Source of the DNA: Bacteroides timonensis
GTDB lineage: Bacteria > Bacteroidota > Bacteroidia > Bacteroidales > Bacteroidaceae
Length of the DNA stretch: 64,000 nt
Reading direction: 5' to 3'
Assembly (NCBI RefSeq): GCF_000513195.1
Contig: NZ_CBVI010000012.1
Location: 105,289 to 169,288, forward strand
Below, piece after piece: positions 1 to 9,548 of this stretch. Made by a program: the position numbers and the translations under genes. The notes under the pieces were generated by a model. It saw nothing but the letters and a program-made list of their open reading frames with translations, did not search any database and was not told the DNA's origin. Position 1 is the first letter of the stretch; every line of letters starts with the position of its first letter.

Positions 1-1
1 T

Positions 2-1033
2 CATCTTTCCGAATTGTTGGGTGTTGACGTACAATTCGCTAACGACTGTATGGGCGAAGAAGCTGCAGTTAAAGCTGCTGCTCTGCAACCGGGTGAAGTG
101 CTGTTGCTTGAGAACCTTCGTTTCTACGCTGAAGAAGAAGGCAAACCCCGTGGTTTGGCTGAAGACGCTACAGACGAAGAAAAAGCTGCTGCTAAGAAAG
201 CCGTTAAAGAAAGCCAGAAAGAATTCACCAAGAAATTGGCTTCTTACGCTGACTGCTATGTAAACGACGCTTTCGGTACAGCCCACCGCGCACACGCTTC
301 CACAGCTTTGATCGCTAAATATTTCGACAAAGACAACAAAATGTTCGGTTACCTGATGGAGAAAGAAGTGAAGGCTGTTGATAAAGTATTGAATGACATC
401 AAACGTCCGTTCACTGCTATCATGGGTGGTTCTAAAGTTTCTTCTAAAATTGAAATTATCGAAAATCTGCTGAGCAAGGTTGACAACCTGATCATTGCCG
501 GTGGTATGACTTATACTTTCACCAAGGCTATGGGTGGTAAGATCGGTATCTCTATCTGCGAAGATGACAAACTGGATCTGGCCCTCGAACTGATAGAAAA
601 GGCAAAAGCAAAAGGTGTAAACCTGGTATTGGCTGTTGACGCTAAGATTGCTGACGCTTTCTCTAACGACGCTAACACTAAGTTCTGTCCGGTTGACCAA
701 ATTCCTGATGGTTGGGAAGGTCTGGATATCGGTCCTGAAACTGAGAAAATCTTCACAGACGTTATCAAAAACTCCAAGACTATCTTGTGGAATGGCCCGA
801 CGGGTGTATTCGAATTCGAGAACTTCACTCACGGTTCACGTGCTGTAGGCGAAGCTATCGTAGAAGCTACCAAGAACGGTGCTTTCTCACTCGTAGGCGG
901 CGGTGACTCTGTAGCTTGTGTCAACAAGTTTGGCTTGGCAAGCGGCGTTTCTTACGTTTCAACAGGTGGTGGTGCATTGCTCGAAGCAATCGAAGGAAAA
1001 GTTCTTCCGGGTATCGCTGCAATCAACGAATAA
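2..1033 (+). CDS. pgk: Phosphoglycerate kinase, 5'-truncated by window edge
   Basis: Glycolytic enzyme that transfers the acyl phosphate of 1,3-bisphosphoglycerate to ADP in the cytoplasm. The frame is open from base 2, so the N-terminus lies outside the window; the TTG at 14 is not a real start. Visible family signatures are ENLRF in the N-domain, [14 protein letters not shown], the hinge-region [10 protein letters not shown], the C-domain [11 protein letters not shown], the nucleotide-binding SLVGGGDS and the C-terminal STGGGA.LE. A lysine/glutamate-rich insert (about residues 40-75 of the visible part) follows ENLRFY. About 343 residues are visible, so roughly 70-80 are missing. A hairpin with a T-rich tail follows at 1057-1118. 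Confidence 0.97.
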   Translation, partial: HLSELLGVDVQFANDCMGEEAAVKAAALQPGEVLLLENLRFYAEEEGKPRGLAEDATDEEKAAAKKAVKESQKEFTKKLASYADCYVNDAFGTAHRAHASTALIAKYFDKDNKMFGYLMEKEVKAVDKVLNDIKRPFTAIMGGSKVSSKIEIIENLLSKVDNLIIAGGMTYTFTKAMGGKIGISICEDDKLDLALELIEKAKAKGVNLVLAVDAKIADAFSNDANTKFCPVDQIPDGWEGLDIGPETEKIFTDVIKNSKTILWNGPTGVFEFENFTHGSRAVGEAIVEATKNGAFSLVGGGDSVACVNKFGLASGVSYVSTGGGALLEAIEGKVLPGIAAINE

Positions 1034-1056
1034 TCTCACAAGAATAGCTAAACAAG

Positions 1057-1118
1057 AGCTGTACTCAGATTTCCAAAACACATGGTTATTTGAGTGCAGC
1101 TTCTTCATTTTCTTATTA
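1057..1118 (+). terminator. Probable intrinsic terminator after pgk
   Basis: AGCTGTACTCA (1057-1067) pairs with TGAGTGCAGCT (1091-1101) with a single G:U-type mismatch. A pyrimidine/T-rich tract to about 1118 follows. It lies just past the pgk stop and before the porin start. Confidence 0.5.
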
Positions 1119-1123
1119 CTGAT

Positions 1124-2224
1124 ATGAAAAACACTCGAAACATTGCGCTACTATCAGCTTTGATACTGGTCACAACATTCACGCATGCCCAGACCTCCAC
1201 AAGAGAAAAGGCAAAGGCAGACTTTCTGCAAAAAACAACCTTCGGCGGATATGTCATAGGAAAGGCCTCGGCCACCGACCAAGACTTAAACGCCTCTACC
1301 AAGAGCCACACCAACTTCGACTTACGGCTCATCCGTGCCTACGTGGACGGAAAAGTACTGGACTTCAAATACAAGTTGCAACTGGAGCTGAACGGCAAGC
1401 CGGGCGACTACACCAATGAAAAAGGCGTGCGCGTGGTGGATGCATGGGCAGAATGGCAGAAATACAGATTCTTCTACGTGCGCTTCGGACAGTTCAAGCG
1501 TGCCTTCACTTTTGAAAACCCCATGAATCCGTGGGACATCGGTTTCGGAGCCTACTCGCAACTCACCACCAAACTGGCAGGCATGAACGACCGTATAGGC
1601 GAGCACTCCAGCAACGGGCGCGACCTGGGACTTCAGGTACAGGGCGACTTCTTGCCCATAGGAAGTGACCATCATAACTTCGTGCACTATCAAGCGGGCG
1701 TGTACAACGGACAAGGCATCAATCACAGCGACGAGAACCGTTCCAAGGATGTCATCGGCGGCGTGTATGTCTATCCTGTCAAAGACCTTGCCGTAGGTGT
1801 CTTCGGCTGGACGGGCGACTATACCAAAAACGGAGTCACCGTAGACCGCAACCGCATGGCATTCGGTCTGAAATATGAGTCGGCATGGACCGTGCGCGCC
1901 GAGTATGCCACCAGCGAAGGGCACAAGATAGCCGACTACAACACGGACGGTTCTCTGAAAGCGGGTACTTCGGACAAAGCCGATGCCTGGTACATGATAG
2001 TGGGCGCACCGCTCTCCAAGAAGTGCAAGGTCTATGCCAAATGGGATGTCTATCGGGACAAGAAGGAATGGAGTTCCCAAAAAGCACTCTACTGCCTTGC
2101 AGCCAACTATTACTTCTACAAGAACCTGAAACTGCAAGCCAACTATACCTACACGCGCGACAAAGCCACCACGACCGACGGGCACTACAACACCTTCGAC
2201 CTGCAGCTCTACTGGCGCTTCTAA
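1124..2224 (+). CDS. Outer-membrane porin, phosphate-selective porin O/P-like
   Basis: Predicted 366-residue outer-membrane beta-barrel. The ATG at 1124 is chosen because it gives a clean signal peptide ending THAQ; an upstream in-frame start at 1094 would bury it and overlaps the pgk terminator. The mature part is rich in alternating aromatic/polar strands (for example KYKLQLELNG and RFFYVRFGQFKR) and ends ..LQLYWRF, with the C-terminal aromatic typical of BAM-assembled barrels. The FGQFKRAFTFEN region and overall layout recall the O/P porin family. It is followed on the same strand by two C4-dicarboxylate carriers, so it may be the outer-membrane entry port for that substrate; this is inferred from context only. 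Confidence 0.75.
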   Translation: MKNTRNIALLSALILVTTFTHAQTSTREKAKADFLQKTTFGGYVIGKASATDQDLNASTKSHTNFDLRLIRAYVDGKVLDFKYKLQLELNGKPGDYTNEKGVRVVDAWAEWQKYRFFYVRFGQFKRAFTFENPMNPWDIGFGAYSQLTTKLAGMNDRIGEHSSNGRDLGLQVQGDFLPIGSDHHNFVHYQAGVYNGQGINHSDENRSKDVIGGVYVYPVKDLAVGVFGWTGDYTKNGVTVDRNRMAFGLKYESAWTVRAEYATSEGHKIADYNTDGSLKAGTSDKADAWYMIVGAPLSKKCKVYAKWDVYRDKKEWSSQKALYCLAANYYFYKNLKLQANYTYTRDKATTTDGHYNTFDLQLYWRF

Positions 2225-2311
2225 TCAATAAAACAACATTCGAATACTCTTTAAACGACATTTGAAGAGTATTTGAAGAATATTTAAGCAACATTTAAAA
2301 AACTACACTTT

Positions 2312-3760
2312 ATGATTACCATGATTATCGAGCTGCTGGTTGTATTGCTGGCACTCTACGTTGGCTCGCGCTACGGCAGTCTTGCCTTGGGAGCCATTTC
2401 CGGCATCGGACTTGCCGTTCTTGTCTTCGGATTCGGGCTGAAACCCGGCACTCCTCCTACCGACGTGATTTATATCATTGTAGCTGCCGTGACCTGCGCC
2501 GGCATCATGCAAGCCTCCGGTGGTATGGACTGGCTGATACAATTGGCCGAAAAGCTGCTCCGCAAGCATCCGGGTAACATCACCTTTTTTGCACCGCTGT
2601 GTACGTTCTTCCTCACCGTGCTGGTAGGAACCGGACACGTGGTCTATACCCTGATGCCCATCATCTGTGACATCGCCCTGAAGAAAGGCATACGCCCCGA
2701 ACGCCCCTGCGGCGTGGCTTCCATCGCCTCACAGGTGGGTATCACTTGTTCGCCCATTGCAGCCGCGGTAGTGGCATTCGTCTCCATTTCAAGTGCCAAC
2801 GGGTTCGATGTCACCATTCCGCAAGTGCTGTGCGTATCCATCCCTTCCTGCCTGATAGGACTGATTTGTGCTGCCGCATGCTCCTACAAGCGCGGGCTCG
2901 ACCTCGACAAAGACCCGGCTTTCCAAAAAAGGATTTCCGACCCGGAGACTTACAAATACGTGTACGGCAACTCGGCCACCACTCTCGACAAGGAGATTCC
3001 TGCCTCTGCCAGAAGGGCTGTCTATATCTTCCTCGGTGCGTTGGCTGTCATCGTTACCTTTGCGGCCTTCCAGAATCTGCTGCCCACCTACGACCAGATA
3101 AAAGCCGTGAAAGGCGCACAAAATCTTGAGATAGGTACCGGCGTAGCCCTGCAAGTATCGGCAGACATGCTGGTGAAGGCCAAGACAGTGGTTCCCGGCA
3201 TGACGGAAATCGTACAAAAGCCTCTCGCCATGAACCTCGTCATCCAGATAGTGATGATTTCGGCTGCCGCACTGATGATTATCTTCTGCAAGGCATCGCC
3301 CAAGAAAGCCGTGAGCGGAGCGGTATGGCAAAGCGGCATGGTGGCAGTGGTGGCTATCTACGGCATTGCCTGGCTGGCGGACACCTATTTCTCCAACTAT
3401 ATCGACGAAATGAAGATGGGTCTGGGAGACATCGTGTCGCAATACAAATGGTCCATTGCCTTTGTGTTCTTCCTGGTTTCCGTGCTCATCAACTCGCAGG
3501 GAGCCGTGGTGGTAGCCATGCTACCCCTCGCCTACTCGCTCGGTATTCCCGGCCCGGTGCTGTTGGGAGTACTGCCCAGCGTGTACGGCTACTTCTTCAT
3601 CCCCAACTATCCGTCGGACATCGCTACGGTGAACTTCGACCGTTCGGGCACCACCATGATTGGCAAGTATCTGCTGAACCACAGTTTCATGATGCCGGGC
3701 ATGGTATGCGTCGTTGTTTCCACTATCGTGGCCTATACCATCACTTCTATCTTCTTTTAA
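2312..3760 (+). CDS. dcuB: Anaerobic C4-dicarboxylate transporter, Dcu family
   Basis: Inner-membrane carrier of 482 residues with about 12 hydrophobic segments. The Dcu family exchanges or takes up fumarate, malate, aspartate and succinate; in a fumarate-respiring, succinate-excreting Bacteroides, fumarate/succinate exchange is plausible. Strong family signatures are PTDVIYIIVAAVTCAG.MQASGG, GTGHVVYTLMPII, RPERPCGVASIASQ and the C-terminal YPSDIATVNFDRSGTT..G. These resemble DcuB more than DcuA as I recall them. The 87-bp gap from the porin contains AATACTCTT (2243-2251) and AAGAGTATT (2265-2273), a possible processing hairpin. The next gene, an SLC13 carrier, has its own putative -7 box. 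Confidence 0.9.
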   Translation: MITMIIELLVVLLALYVGSRYGSLALGAISGIGLAVLVFGFGLKPGTPPTDVIYIIVAAVTCAGIMQASGGMDWLIQLAEKLLRKHPGNITFFAPLCTFFLTVLVGTGHVVYTLMPIICDIALKKGIRPERPCGVASIASQVGITCSPIAAAVVAFVSISSANGFDVTIPQVLCVSIPSCLIGLICAAACSYKRGLDLDKDPAFQKRISDPETYKYVYGNSATTLDKEIPASARRAVYIFLGALAVIVTFAAFQNLLPTYDQIKAVKGAQNLEIGTGVALQVSADMLVKAKTVVPGMTEIVQKPLAMNLVIQIVMISAAALMIIFCKASPKKAVSGAVWQSGMVAVVAIYGIAWLADTYFSNYIDEMKMGLGDIVSQYKWSIAFVFFLVSVLINSQGAVVVAMLPLAYSLGIPGPVLLGVLPSVYGYFFIPNYPSDIATVNFDRSGTTMIGKYLLNHSFMMPGMVCVVVSTIVAYTITSIFF

Positions 3761-3785
3761 CTTATGGATATATGGGAAAATAGGT

Positions 3786-3793
3786 TATCTTTG
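3786..3793 (+). promoter_or_regulatory. Putative -7 box for the SLC13 carrier
   Basis: TATCTTTG followed by C fits the Bacteroides -7 consensus TAnnTTTG. It lies 40 bp upstream of the ATG at 3834. No clear TTTG -33 element is seen about 20 bp upstream. Confidence 0.45.
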
Positions 3794-3833
3794 CCGACGT
3801 TTAATAAAAAAATGTTTTTTTTGATCTGATACC

Positions 3834-5348
3834 ATGTATAAAATCTTTCGTGGCTTCCCATTGGTGGAAGCATATCAAGAACTAAAAAAGGCCAAGCGTC
3901 TGGCAGAAGACCGGACAGCAGCCAGAGTCATCAAACTTGCATGCGCCATCACGGTTTCTCTTGTGTTATGGTTCCTCCCCATCGATTCGTTCGGCGTAGA
4001 GGGACTGACTGTGGTGGAGCAACGCCTGATATCCATATTCGTCTTCGCCACGCTGATGTGGGTGCTCGAAGCCGTTCCGGCATGGACCACTTCGGTGCTG
4101 ATAACCGTGTTGCTGATGCTGACCGTCTCGGACAGCAGCCTATGGTTCTTCACCAAAGGCTATTCGCCCGAGATACTGGGGCAGACCGTGAAGTACAAAT
4201 CCATTATGCACTGCTTCGCCGACCCCATCATCATGCTGTTCATCGGTGGATTCATCCTGGCCATTGCCGCTACAAAAAGCGGATTGGATGTACTGTTGGC
4301 ACGTGTCATGCTGAGACCTTTCGGCACGCAGTCGCGCTATGTACTGTTGGGCTTCATTTTGGTGACAGCTCTCTTCTCCATGTTCCTCAGCAATACGGCC
4401 ACAGCCGCCATGATGCTCACCTTCCTTACTCCGGTGCTGAAAGTTCTTCCGGCCGACGGTAAGGGAAAAATCGGTCTGGCGATGGCCATCCCCGTCGCAG
4501 CCAATGTAGGCGGCATGGGAACGCCCATCGGCACCCCGCCCAATGCCATCGCGCTGAAGTATCTGAACGACCCCGAAGGACTGAACATGAACATCGGTTT
4601 CGGTGAGTGGATGAGCTTTATGACCCCCTACACCATTGTCATTCTGTTCATCGCCTGGTTCATCCTCTTGAGACTTTTCCCCTTCAAGCAAAAGACCATC
4701 AACCTGAAAATAGAAGGAGAAGCGAAAAAGGACTGGCGTTCCATCGTGGTTTATATCACCTTTGCCGTCACCGTATTGCTGTGGATGACCGACAAACTTA
4801 CAGGCGTCAATTCCAACGTGGTAGCCATGATTCCGGTAGCCGTGTTCTGCATAACGGGAGTCATCACCAAGCGCGACCTTGAAGAAATCAGCTGGAGTGT
4901 GCTCTGGATGGTAGCCGGCGGTTTTGCCTTAGGAGTAGCACTGAGCGAAACCGGGCTGGCACAGCACATGATTGAAGCTATTCCGTTCAATACCTGGTCA
5001 CCGATAGTAATGATTGTGGGTTCCGGACTTATCTGCTATGCCATGGCCAACTTCATCTCGCACACGGCTACCGCCGCCCTGCTGGTTCCGATCCTTGCCA
5101 TTGCCGGCATCAGCATGCGCGACACGCTGCTCCCGTTGGGAGGTGTACTGACCTTGCTGGTAGGTGTAGCCCTCGGTTCGTCTTTGGCAATGATACTGCC
5201 CATCAGTACCCCGCCCAATGCACTGGCTCATGCCACCGGCATGATTCAGCAGAAGGATATGGAGAAAGTAGGCATCATCATGGGAGCCATAGGACTGGTA
5301 TTGGGATATGCGATGCTGATTTTCTTAGGTTCCAGCGGACTGCTGTAG
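3834..5348 (+). CDS. SLC13/DASS-family sodium:dicarboxylate symporter
   Basis: Integral membrane carrier of 504 residues. It has an N-terminal cytosolic stretch and about 11-12 hydrophobic segments. The two inverted-repeat substrate/sodium motifs of the divalent-anion symporter family are clear: SNTATAAMM..F and GGMGTPIGTPPNAI in the first half, SHTATAALLVPI and LPISTPPNALAHA in the second. SNT and TPP-type motifs are the hallmark of succinate/citrate carriers such as VcINDY. Together with the porin and DcuB upstream it forms a dicarboxylate transport cluster. A perfect hairpin ends the unit at 5369. Exact substrate (succinate, malate, citrate or sulfate) cannot be read from sequence. Confidence 0.88.
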   Translation: MYKIFRGFPLVEAYQELKKAKRLAEDRTAARVIKLACAITVSLVLWFLPIDSFGVEGLTVVEQRLISIFVFATLMWVLEAVPAWTTSVLITVLLMLTVSDSSLWFFTKGYSPEILGQTVKYKSIMHCFADPIIMLFIGGFILAIAATKSGLDVLLARVMLRPFGTQSRYVLLGFILVTALFSMFLSNTATAAMMLTFLTPVLKVLPADGKGKIGLAMAIPVAANVGGMGTPIGTPPNAIALKYLNDPEGLNMNIGFGEWMSFMTPYTIVILFIAWFILLRLFPFKQKTINLKIEGEAKKDWRSIVVYITFAVTVLLWMTDKLTGVNSNVVAMIPVAVFCITGVITKRDLEEISWSVLWMVAGGFALGVALSETGLAQHMIEAIPFNTWSPIVMIVGSGLICYAMANFISHTATAALLVPILAIAGISMRDTLLPLGGVLTLLVGVALGSSLAMILPISTPPNALAHATGMIQQKDMEKVGIIMGAIGLVLGYAMLIFLGSSGLL

Positions 5349-5368
5349 AACAGTAACAGCAAAAAAAT

Positions 5369-5412
5369 AAAGAAGAAAGGCATGCCACTATTTTGGCATG
5401 CCTTTCTTCTTT
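5369..5412. terminator. Bidirectional intrinsic terminator
   Basis: Perfect 19-bp inverted repeat (5369-5387 with 5394-5412) with a 6-base loop. A-rich on the left and T-rich on the right, so it can terminate both converging genes (SLC13 carrier rightward, BASS carrier leftward). Confidence 0.85.
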
Positions 5413-5442
5413 GTACAAAACAACACCATAATACATCTTTCC

Positions 5443-6393
5443 CTACTTATGCTTCCATATCTGCCAACTGTTAATGATGTTCTGCCACATCAAATATGCC
5501 CCCGGAGCAATGGCAGCCTCGGGAGTCAGGAAAGTCATTGCAATCCAGATGGAGAGCACCGTGTTCTTCTGTCCCAGACTCTGTCCGGCACTGATGCGGT
5601 CGCCGTAGGCACTGCCAATCGTCTTTCCTATCGCGAACTGAGCCACGCAAAGCACACCGGCTCCCAAGCAGATGGCCAGTTCCTCCATCCCGCTGGACGG
5701 GCCGGAAACCAGAATACGGATAATCTGAGCCGTATTGACCGCTGTGCACACCGCCCACAGATAGAATGCCTTGTCCTTGGCAGTCTTCATGCACCAGGCA
5801 TGAGCCTTCGGCACCAAAAGACGCAGCAGCAAGGCGATGACCAACGGAAAGACAATGGTGGGAAACACCTTCGTCAGTATCTGCCAGAACAGCCCGATGA
5901 ACGACAGACCGATACCCGGCTCCACCAGCGGATAAATGACGGGGACAGCTACCGCAGTAAGCAGCGATGAAATCACCGTATAAGTGGTGGCAGTGGCCAC
6001 ATTGCCGCCTATCTTGCCTGTCACCACGGCTCCCACGGCCGCCATTGGTGCAATGATGCACGCCATCATCGCTTCCCCGAAAGCCCGCAGGTCGGTATCG
6101 GGATTATAGACCAGCCAGGCGGCAACGGCACTTGTCCCGCAAAGTTGTATCAGTATCAGCCACACGTGATAGCGTTTGGGACGCAGTTCCTTCAAGTCTA
6201 TCTTGCAGTACGTGAGAAACAGCATGGCGAATATCAGTGCCGGCAGCAGATAAGGGATGAAGTCCACCAGCACCGGCTTGACGGGTGCAAGCACCGCCCA
6301 ATGCGAAAAAAGAAGATAACATACAGCCCCCACACTCATACTGAGGGGCAAGGTCCAGTCTTTGATAAAACGGACGATTTGAGAATTTGCCAT
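5443..6393 (-). CDS. BASS-family (bile acid:sodium symporter-like) transporter
   Basis: Inner-membrane protein of 316 residues with about 9-10 hydrophobic helices, the usual size for the bile acid:sodium symporter superfamily. The family-like central stretch reads IIAPMAAVGAVVTGKIGGN, and a second conserved block reads ISAGQSLGQKNT..SIW. The latter, followed by FLTPEAAIAPG, resembles the crossover helix region of BASS proteins. It starts 14 bp after the TauE/SafE gene on the same strand, so both are probably co-transcribed. Substrate unknown; bacterial members move organic acids, pantoate or arsenite. Confidence 0.75.
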   Translation of the reverse strand: MANSQIVRFIKDWTLPLSMSVGAVCYLLFSHWAVLAPVKPVLVDFIPYLLPALIFAMLFLTYCKIDLKELRPKRYHVWLILIQLCGTSAVAAWLVYNPDTDLRAFGEAMMACIIAPMAAVGAVVTGKIGGNVATATTYTVISSLLTAVAVPVIYPLVEPGIGLSFIGLFWQILTKVFPTIVFPLVIALLLRLLVPKAHAWCMKTAKDKAFYLWAVCTAVNTAQIIRILVSGPSSGMEELAICLGAGVLCVAQFAIGKTIGSAYGDRISAGQSLGQKNTVLSIWIAMTFLTPEAAIAPGAYLMWQNIINSWQIWKHK

Positions 6394-6407
6394 TCTGTTC
6401 TAAAAGA

Positions 6408-7127
6408 TTAAGATGCAAAAATAAGGATAATCACCCCGCTGATTCCTATATACGAATAGACGATATAACGGAAGATCCGTCCCGGAATGCGGTTGAAGAC
6501 ATAAGCCCCCAGTGACGAGCCTATCGCTACGCCGCCCAGACCGTAAAGGTAATCCATGCCGACAATGGGCGTAAGAAAACCGTTCATCGCGCGGACTGCC
6601 GTCATCAGGACATTGCCTATCAGGAAATAACACTGTGTTATTGCCATATAGTGGTCTTTGTCTTCTTCCGACGAAATGAAGTACAGCACCGCCGGAGGTC
6701 CCTGCATGGCAAAGAAACCGCCCATCAGCCCACTCAGCGTACCGGCCGAAATCTGTACGGAAAGCGTGGCCTTCAGCCTGATGCGCTTGCTGAAAAAGGC
6801 GAAGTAAAGGCTGGTCAACACCAATACAATGCCCAAGACTCTGCGCAGCAAGTGGTCTTCAACCCGGGAAAGCGCAAAGATGGCAGCTCCCGAAACCAGC
6901 ACAAACGTAATCAGGATGGGCAGCAGACGGTTCCAGACGATGTATCTGCGCATCTTCAGCGTTACCACAAGGGAAGTGGTCAGAGCCAGAAGCCCCGACA
7001 GCGTAGTTGCCTCGCCGTAAGAAGGCATAAGGAAAGGGAGCATGGTCATGATGAATATGCCAAAGCCGAAACCGGTGGTACGCTGGATAAAACTGGCTCC
7101 GATGCAGAGCAGGAATATGTCAATCAT
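6408..7127 (-). CDS. TauE/SafE-family permease
   Basis: Integral membrane protein of 239 residues with about 8 hydrophobic segments, slightly short for TauE/SafE permeases. These are proposed exporters of sulfite, sulfonates or related organic anions. The N-terminus has the typical GFGFGIF.MTMLPFLMPSYGEAT block and a second-half block LSGLMGGFFAMQGPPAVLYF. That duplicated G-rich pattern is diagnostic. The BASS-type carrier follows 14 bp downstream. A putative promoter is at 7229-7259, which leaves a leader of about 95 bases. Confidence 0.85.
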   Translation of the reverse strand: MIDIFLLCIGASFIQRTTGFGFGIFIMTMLPFLMPSYGEATTLSGLLALTTSLVVTLKMRRYIVWNRLLPILITFVLVSGAAIFALSRVEDHLLRRVLGIVLVLTSLYFAFFSKRIRLKATLSVQISAGTLSGLMGGFFAMQGPPAVLYFISSEEDKDHYMAITQCYFLIGNVLMTAVRAMNGFLTPIVGMDYLYGLGGVAIGSSLGAYVFNRIPGRIFRYIVYSYIGISGVIILIFAS

Positions 7128-7228
7128 TCTGATTATCGGGTTTATAATGATAAGATATTTTCGGCGTTTTCTTTTCCGCCGTCTCTGTTTTTCTTGCCAT
7201 GATGTCCTACAGTTGGGGTTACAGGGGA

Positions 7229-7259
7229 CAAAAGTACTTCTTTCTACGGGGAATTACAA
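7229..7259 (-). promoter_or_regulatory. Putative promoter for the TauE/SafE-BASS operon
   Basis: On the minus strand, TACTTTTG (7236 to 7229) matches TAnnTTTG, with TTG (7259 to 7257) 20 bp upstream as a partial -33 element. Confidence 0.5.
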
Positions 7260-7302
7260 TAAAATAACAAAGGAACAGCCCTGCTTTTTGGCATTCTTTT
7301 TG

Positions 7303-7310
7303 TAGTTTTG
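7303..7310 (+). promoter_or_regulatory. Putative -7 box for the TPR gene
   Basis: TAGTTTTG followed by CA matches the Bacteroides -7 consensus and lies 29 bp upstream of the ATG at 7340. The -33 element is not clear. Confidence 0.45.
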
Positions 7311-7339
7311 CAAAGCGTACCCTTTAAAGATACAGATTT

Positions 7340-9529
7340 ATGAACGAGCAAACCATACAAGAGCAATATCAACAGACCATCGGTCTGCTGAAACAGAAAC
7401 GTCTGAAAGAAGCACAATCCCAGCTGGAAGCCTTTCTGTGGGACTCTAACGACTGGACACTGCGCAACCGCCTAGAACAGGCGCAGACTTCCTATCAATA
7501 TATGTTGCAATACATGAAGTTAGGAATGACAGACCCGGAACGGCAAAAACTGTATCGCCAACTATTAGCCGATACCTGGGAAATTGCCGATCAGGCGCGC
7601 ATCCTATTGCTGGATGAGATATCCACCCACTACTACCATTCTTTGCGCAGGAATCCGAACCAGTTGCCAAAGGCTTATGACCTCTCTGTCCAACAGAGGA
7701 TACTGGAAGGATTCTCGGACGAAATGGCTGTATCACAGTTAGCAAACTACCAGGGCTTGGACGCTATCCTAAAACGACATGAAGAAACTCACCAGGTTAT
7801 GTTTCTTACTACCTGGAGCAACAGCAGTTGGACTTTGGAAGAATTTGCCCAGGCAGAGGATATGCTCCGCTCGGAAACATTACCAATCAATGATTTATGT
7901 CTGTTTGTCAGTGCTGTCACACTTAGTTTAATGGAGTGTTTCGACGAACGTAAGATCAATTGGCTGCTCGACGGACTCCGCCATACCCATCCGCAAATCA
8001 ACCAAAGAGCTTTGGTAGGACTTGTCATCACCCTGCATCTCTACCCTACACGCATTGCACTCTATCCGGAACTGGAAGCGCGCATCTCTCTTTTCAGAGA
8101 AGATCCGGACTTCAGTAAACAGGTGAACCGTGTTTACATCCAACTGCTTCGCAGCCAGGAAACCGAGAAAATAGACAAGAAGATGCGGGAAGAAATCATT
8201 CCCGAAATGATGAGGAACGTGAATATCATGCGCAACATGAAATTCGGTTTTGAAGAAACAGATGAAAACGACCGTAATCCGGACTGGGAACAGGCTTTCG
8301 AACAATCAGGACTAGGAGACAAAATACGAAAGATGAACGATTTGCAGTTGGAAGGCGCTGATGTATACATGAGTACATTCGCACAACTAAAAGGCTATCC
8401 TTTCTTCCGCGAACCGCACAACTGGTTCTATCCTTTCGACCGGATGCACTCCAGTATCATCCACCAGGTCGGCTTGAACCAGACGAGTGAAAGTTCGGTA
8501 CTCTCTATCATTCTGCAATCCGGATTCTTCTGCAACAGTGATAAGTACTCATTCTGCTTCACCATTGCCCAACTTCCGCAAGGACAGCGGGATATGATGT
8601 TGAGCCAGATGACGCCCCAGGATCAAAGTGACTTTATGGAAGAAAAGAATAGCGCCAGCCTGAAGCAATACGCAGAACGGCCTGACGTTATCAGCAACCA
8701 GTATATTCACGATTTATATCGTTTCTTCAAACTCAGCCAACGCAGATATGAGTTCCACAACATCTTCCAGGAAGAGATTGCTTTGCACCGTAACCCCGTA
8801 CTGAAAGGATTGCTGAGTGCTCCCGAACTATTGGTGGCTGTTGCCGATTTCCACTTCCGCAAAGAGCACCCTGCCGAAGCATTGGAGCTCTACCGGATAT
8901 TGATAGAACGGAAACAGGCCAATGCGGATATTTTCCAGAAAACAGGCTTCTGCCTGCAAGAGGAGAAACGCTATCAGGAAGCTGTGGATGCTTATCTGAA
9001 AGCCGATATGCTGAAACCTGATCATTTGTGGACGCTCCGTCATCTGGCTACCTGTTACCGTCAAATGAAGAATTTCGATGCCGCTCTGGAATACTACCAC
9101 CGCGTGGAAACAATTCAACCAGAAAACCACAATGTGTTATTCTATACCGCAAGTTGCCTGGCAGAACAGAAAAGATACGAAGATGCACTACAATACTTCT
9201 TCAAACTGGACTTTCTGGAAAACAACTGCATGAAAGCATGGCGCGGTATCGGCTGGTGCTCATTTGTCAGTGGTAAGCATGAACAAGCTATGAAGTATTA
9301 CGACAAGCTTCTCGCTGCCAAGCCGCTTGCAACAGATTATCTCAATGCCGGACACGTGGCATGGGTATTAGGAAATATAGAAAAAGCTGCCGGACTATAT
9401 GGTAAAGCTATGGCAGAAAGTGGTAGCAAGGACGCATTTCTGGAAATATTCGACAGAGATCGGAACAGTCTGCTCAGACAAGGTATCGTAGCCGAAGAAA
9501 TTCCATTAATGTTGGATATGATTGAATAA
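7340..9529 (+). CDS. Tetratricopeptide repeat protein
   Basis: Predicted cytoplasmic protein of 729 residues with no signal peptide or membrane segment. The N-terminal two thirds are alpha-helical and not assignable. The C-terminal part (about residues 520-690) carries four or more TPR units, recognisable as ADFHFRKEHPAEALELYR, GFCLQEEKRYQEAVDAYLKA, ATCYRQMKNFDAALEYY and ASCLAEQKRYEDALQYF. TPRs act as protein-interaction scaffolds. The M28 peptidase starts 20 bp after the stop, so the two are probably one transcript, but no shared function can be inferred. A -7 box is at 7303. Confidence 0.8.
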   Translation: MNEQTIQEQYQQTIGLLKQKRLKEAQSQLEAFLWDSNDWTLRNRLEQAQTSYQYMLQYMKLGMTDPERQKLYRQLLADTWEIADQARILLLDEISTHYYHSLRRNPNQLPKAYDLSVQQRILEGFSDEMAVSQLANYQGLDAILKRHEETHQVMFLTTWSNSSWTLEEFAQAEDMLRSETLPINDLCLFVSAVTLSLMECFDERKINWLLDGLRHTHPQINQRALVGLVITLHLYPTRIALYPELEARISLFREDPDFSKQVNRVYIQLLRSQETEKIDKKMREEIIPEMMRNVNIMRNMKFGFEETDENDRNPDWEQAFEQSGLGDKIRKMNDLQLEGADVYMSTFAQLKGYPFFREPHNWFYPFDRMHSSIIHQVGLNQTSESSVLSIILQSGFFCNSDKYSFCFTIAQLPQGQRDMMLSQMTPQDQSDFMEEKNSASLKQYAERPDVISNQYIHDLYRFFKLSQRRYEFHNIFQEEIALHRNPVLKGLLSAPELLVAVADFHFRKEHPAEALELYRILIERKQANADIFQKTGFCLQEEKRYQEAVDAYLKADMLKPDHLWTLRHLATCYRQMKNFDAALEYYHRVETIQPENHNVLFYTASCLAEQKRYEDALQYFFKLDFLENNCMKAWRGIGWCSFVSGKHEQAMKYYDKLLAAKPLATDYLNAGHVAWVLGNIEKAAGLYGKAMAESGSKDAFLEIFDRDRNSLLRQGIVAEEIPLMLDMIE

Positions 9530-9548
9530 AGGCATAAATAAATATCTG

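Noticed and set aside
1322..2185. Long antisense open frame (287 codons) opposite the porin
   Set aside because: It mirrors a strongly supported beta-barrel gene and has no recognisable protein features.
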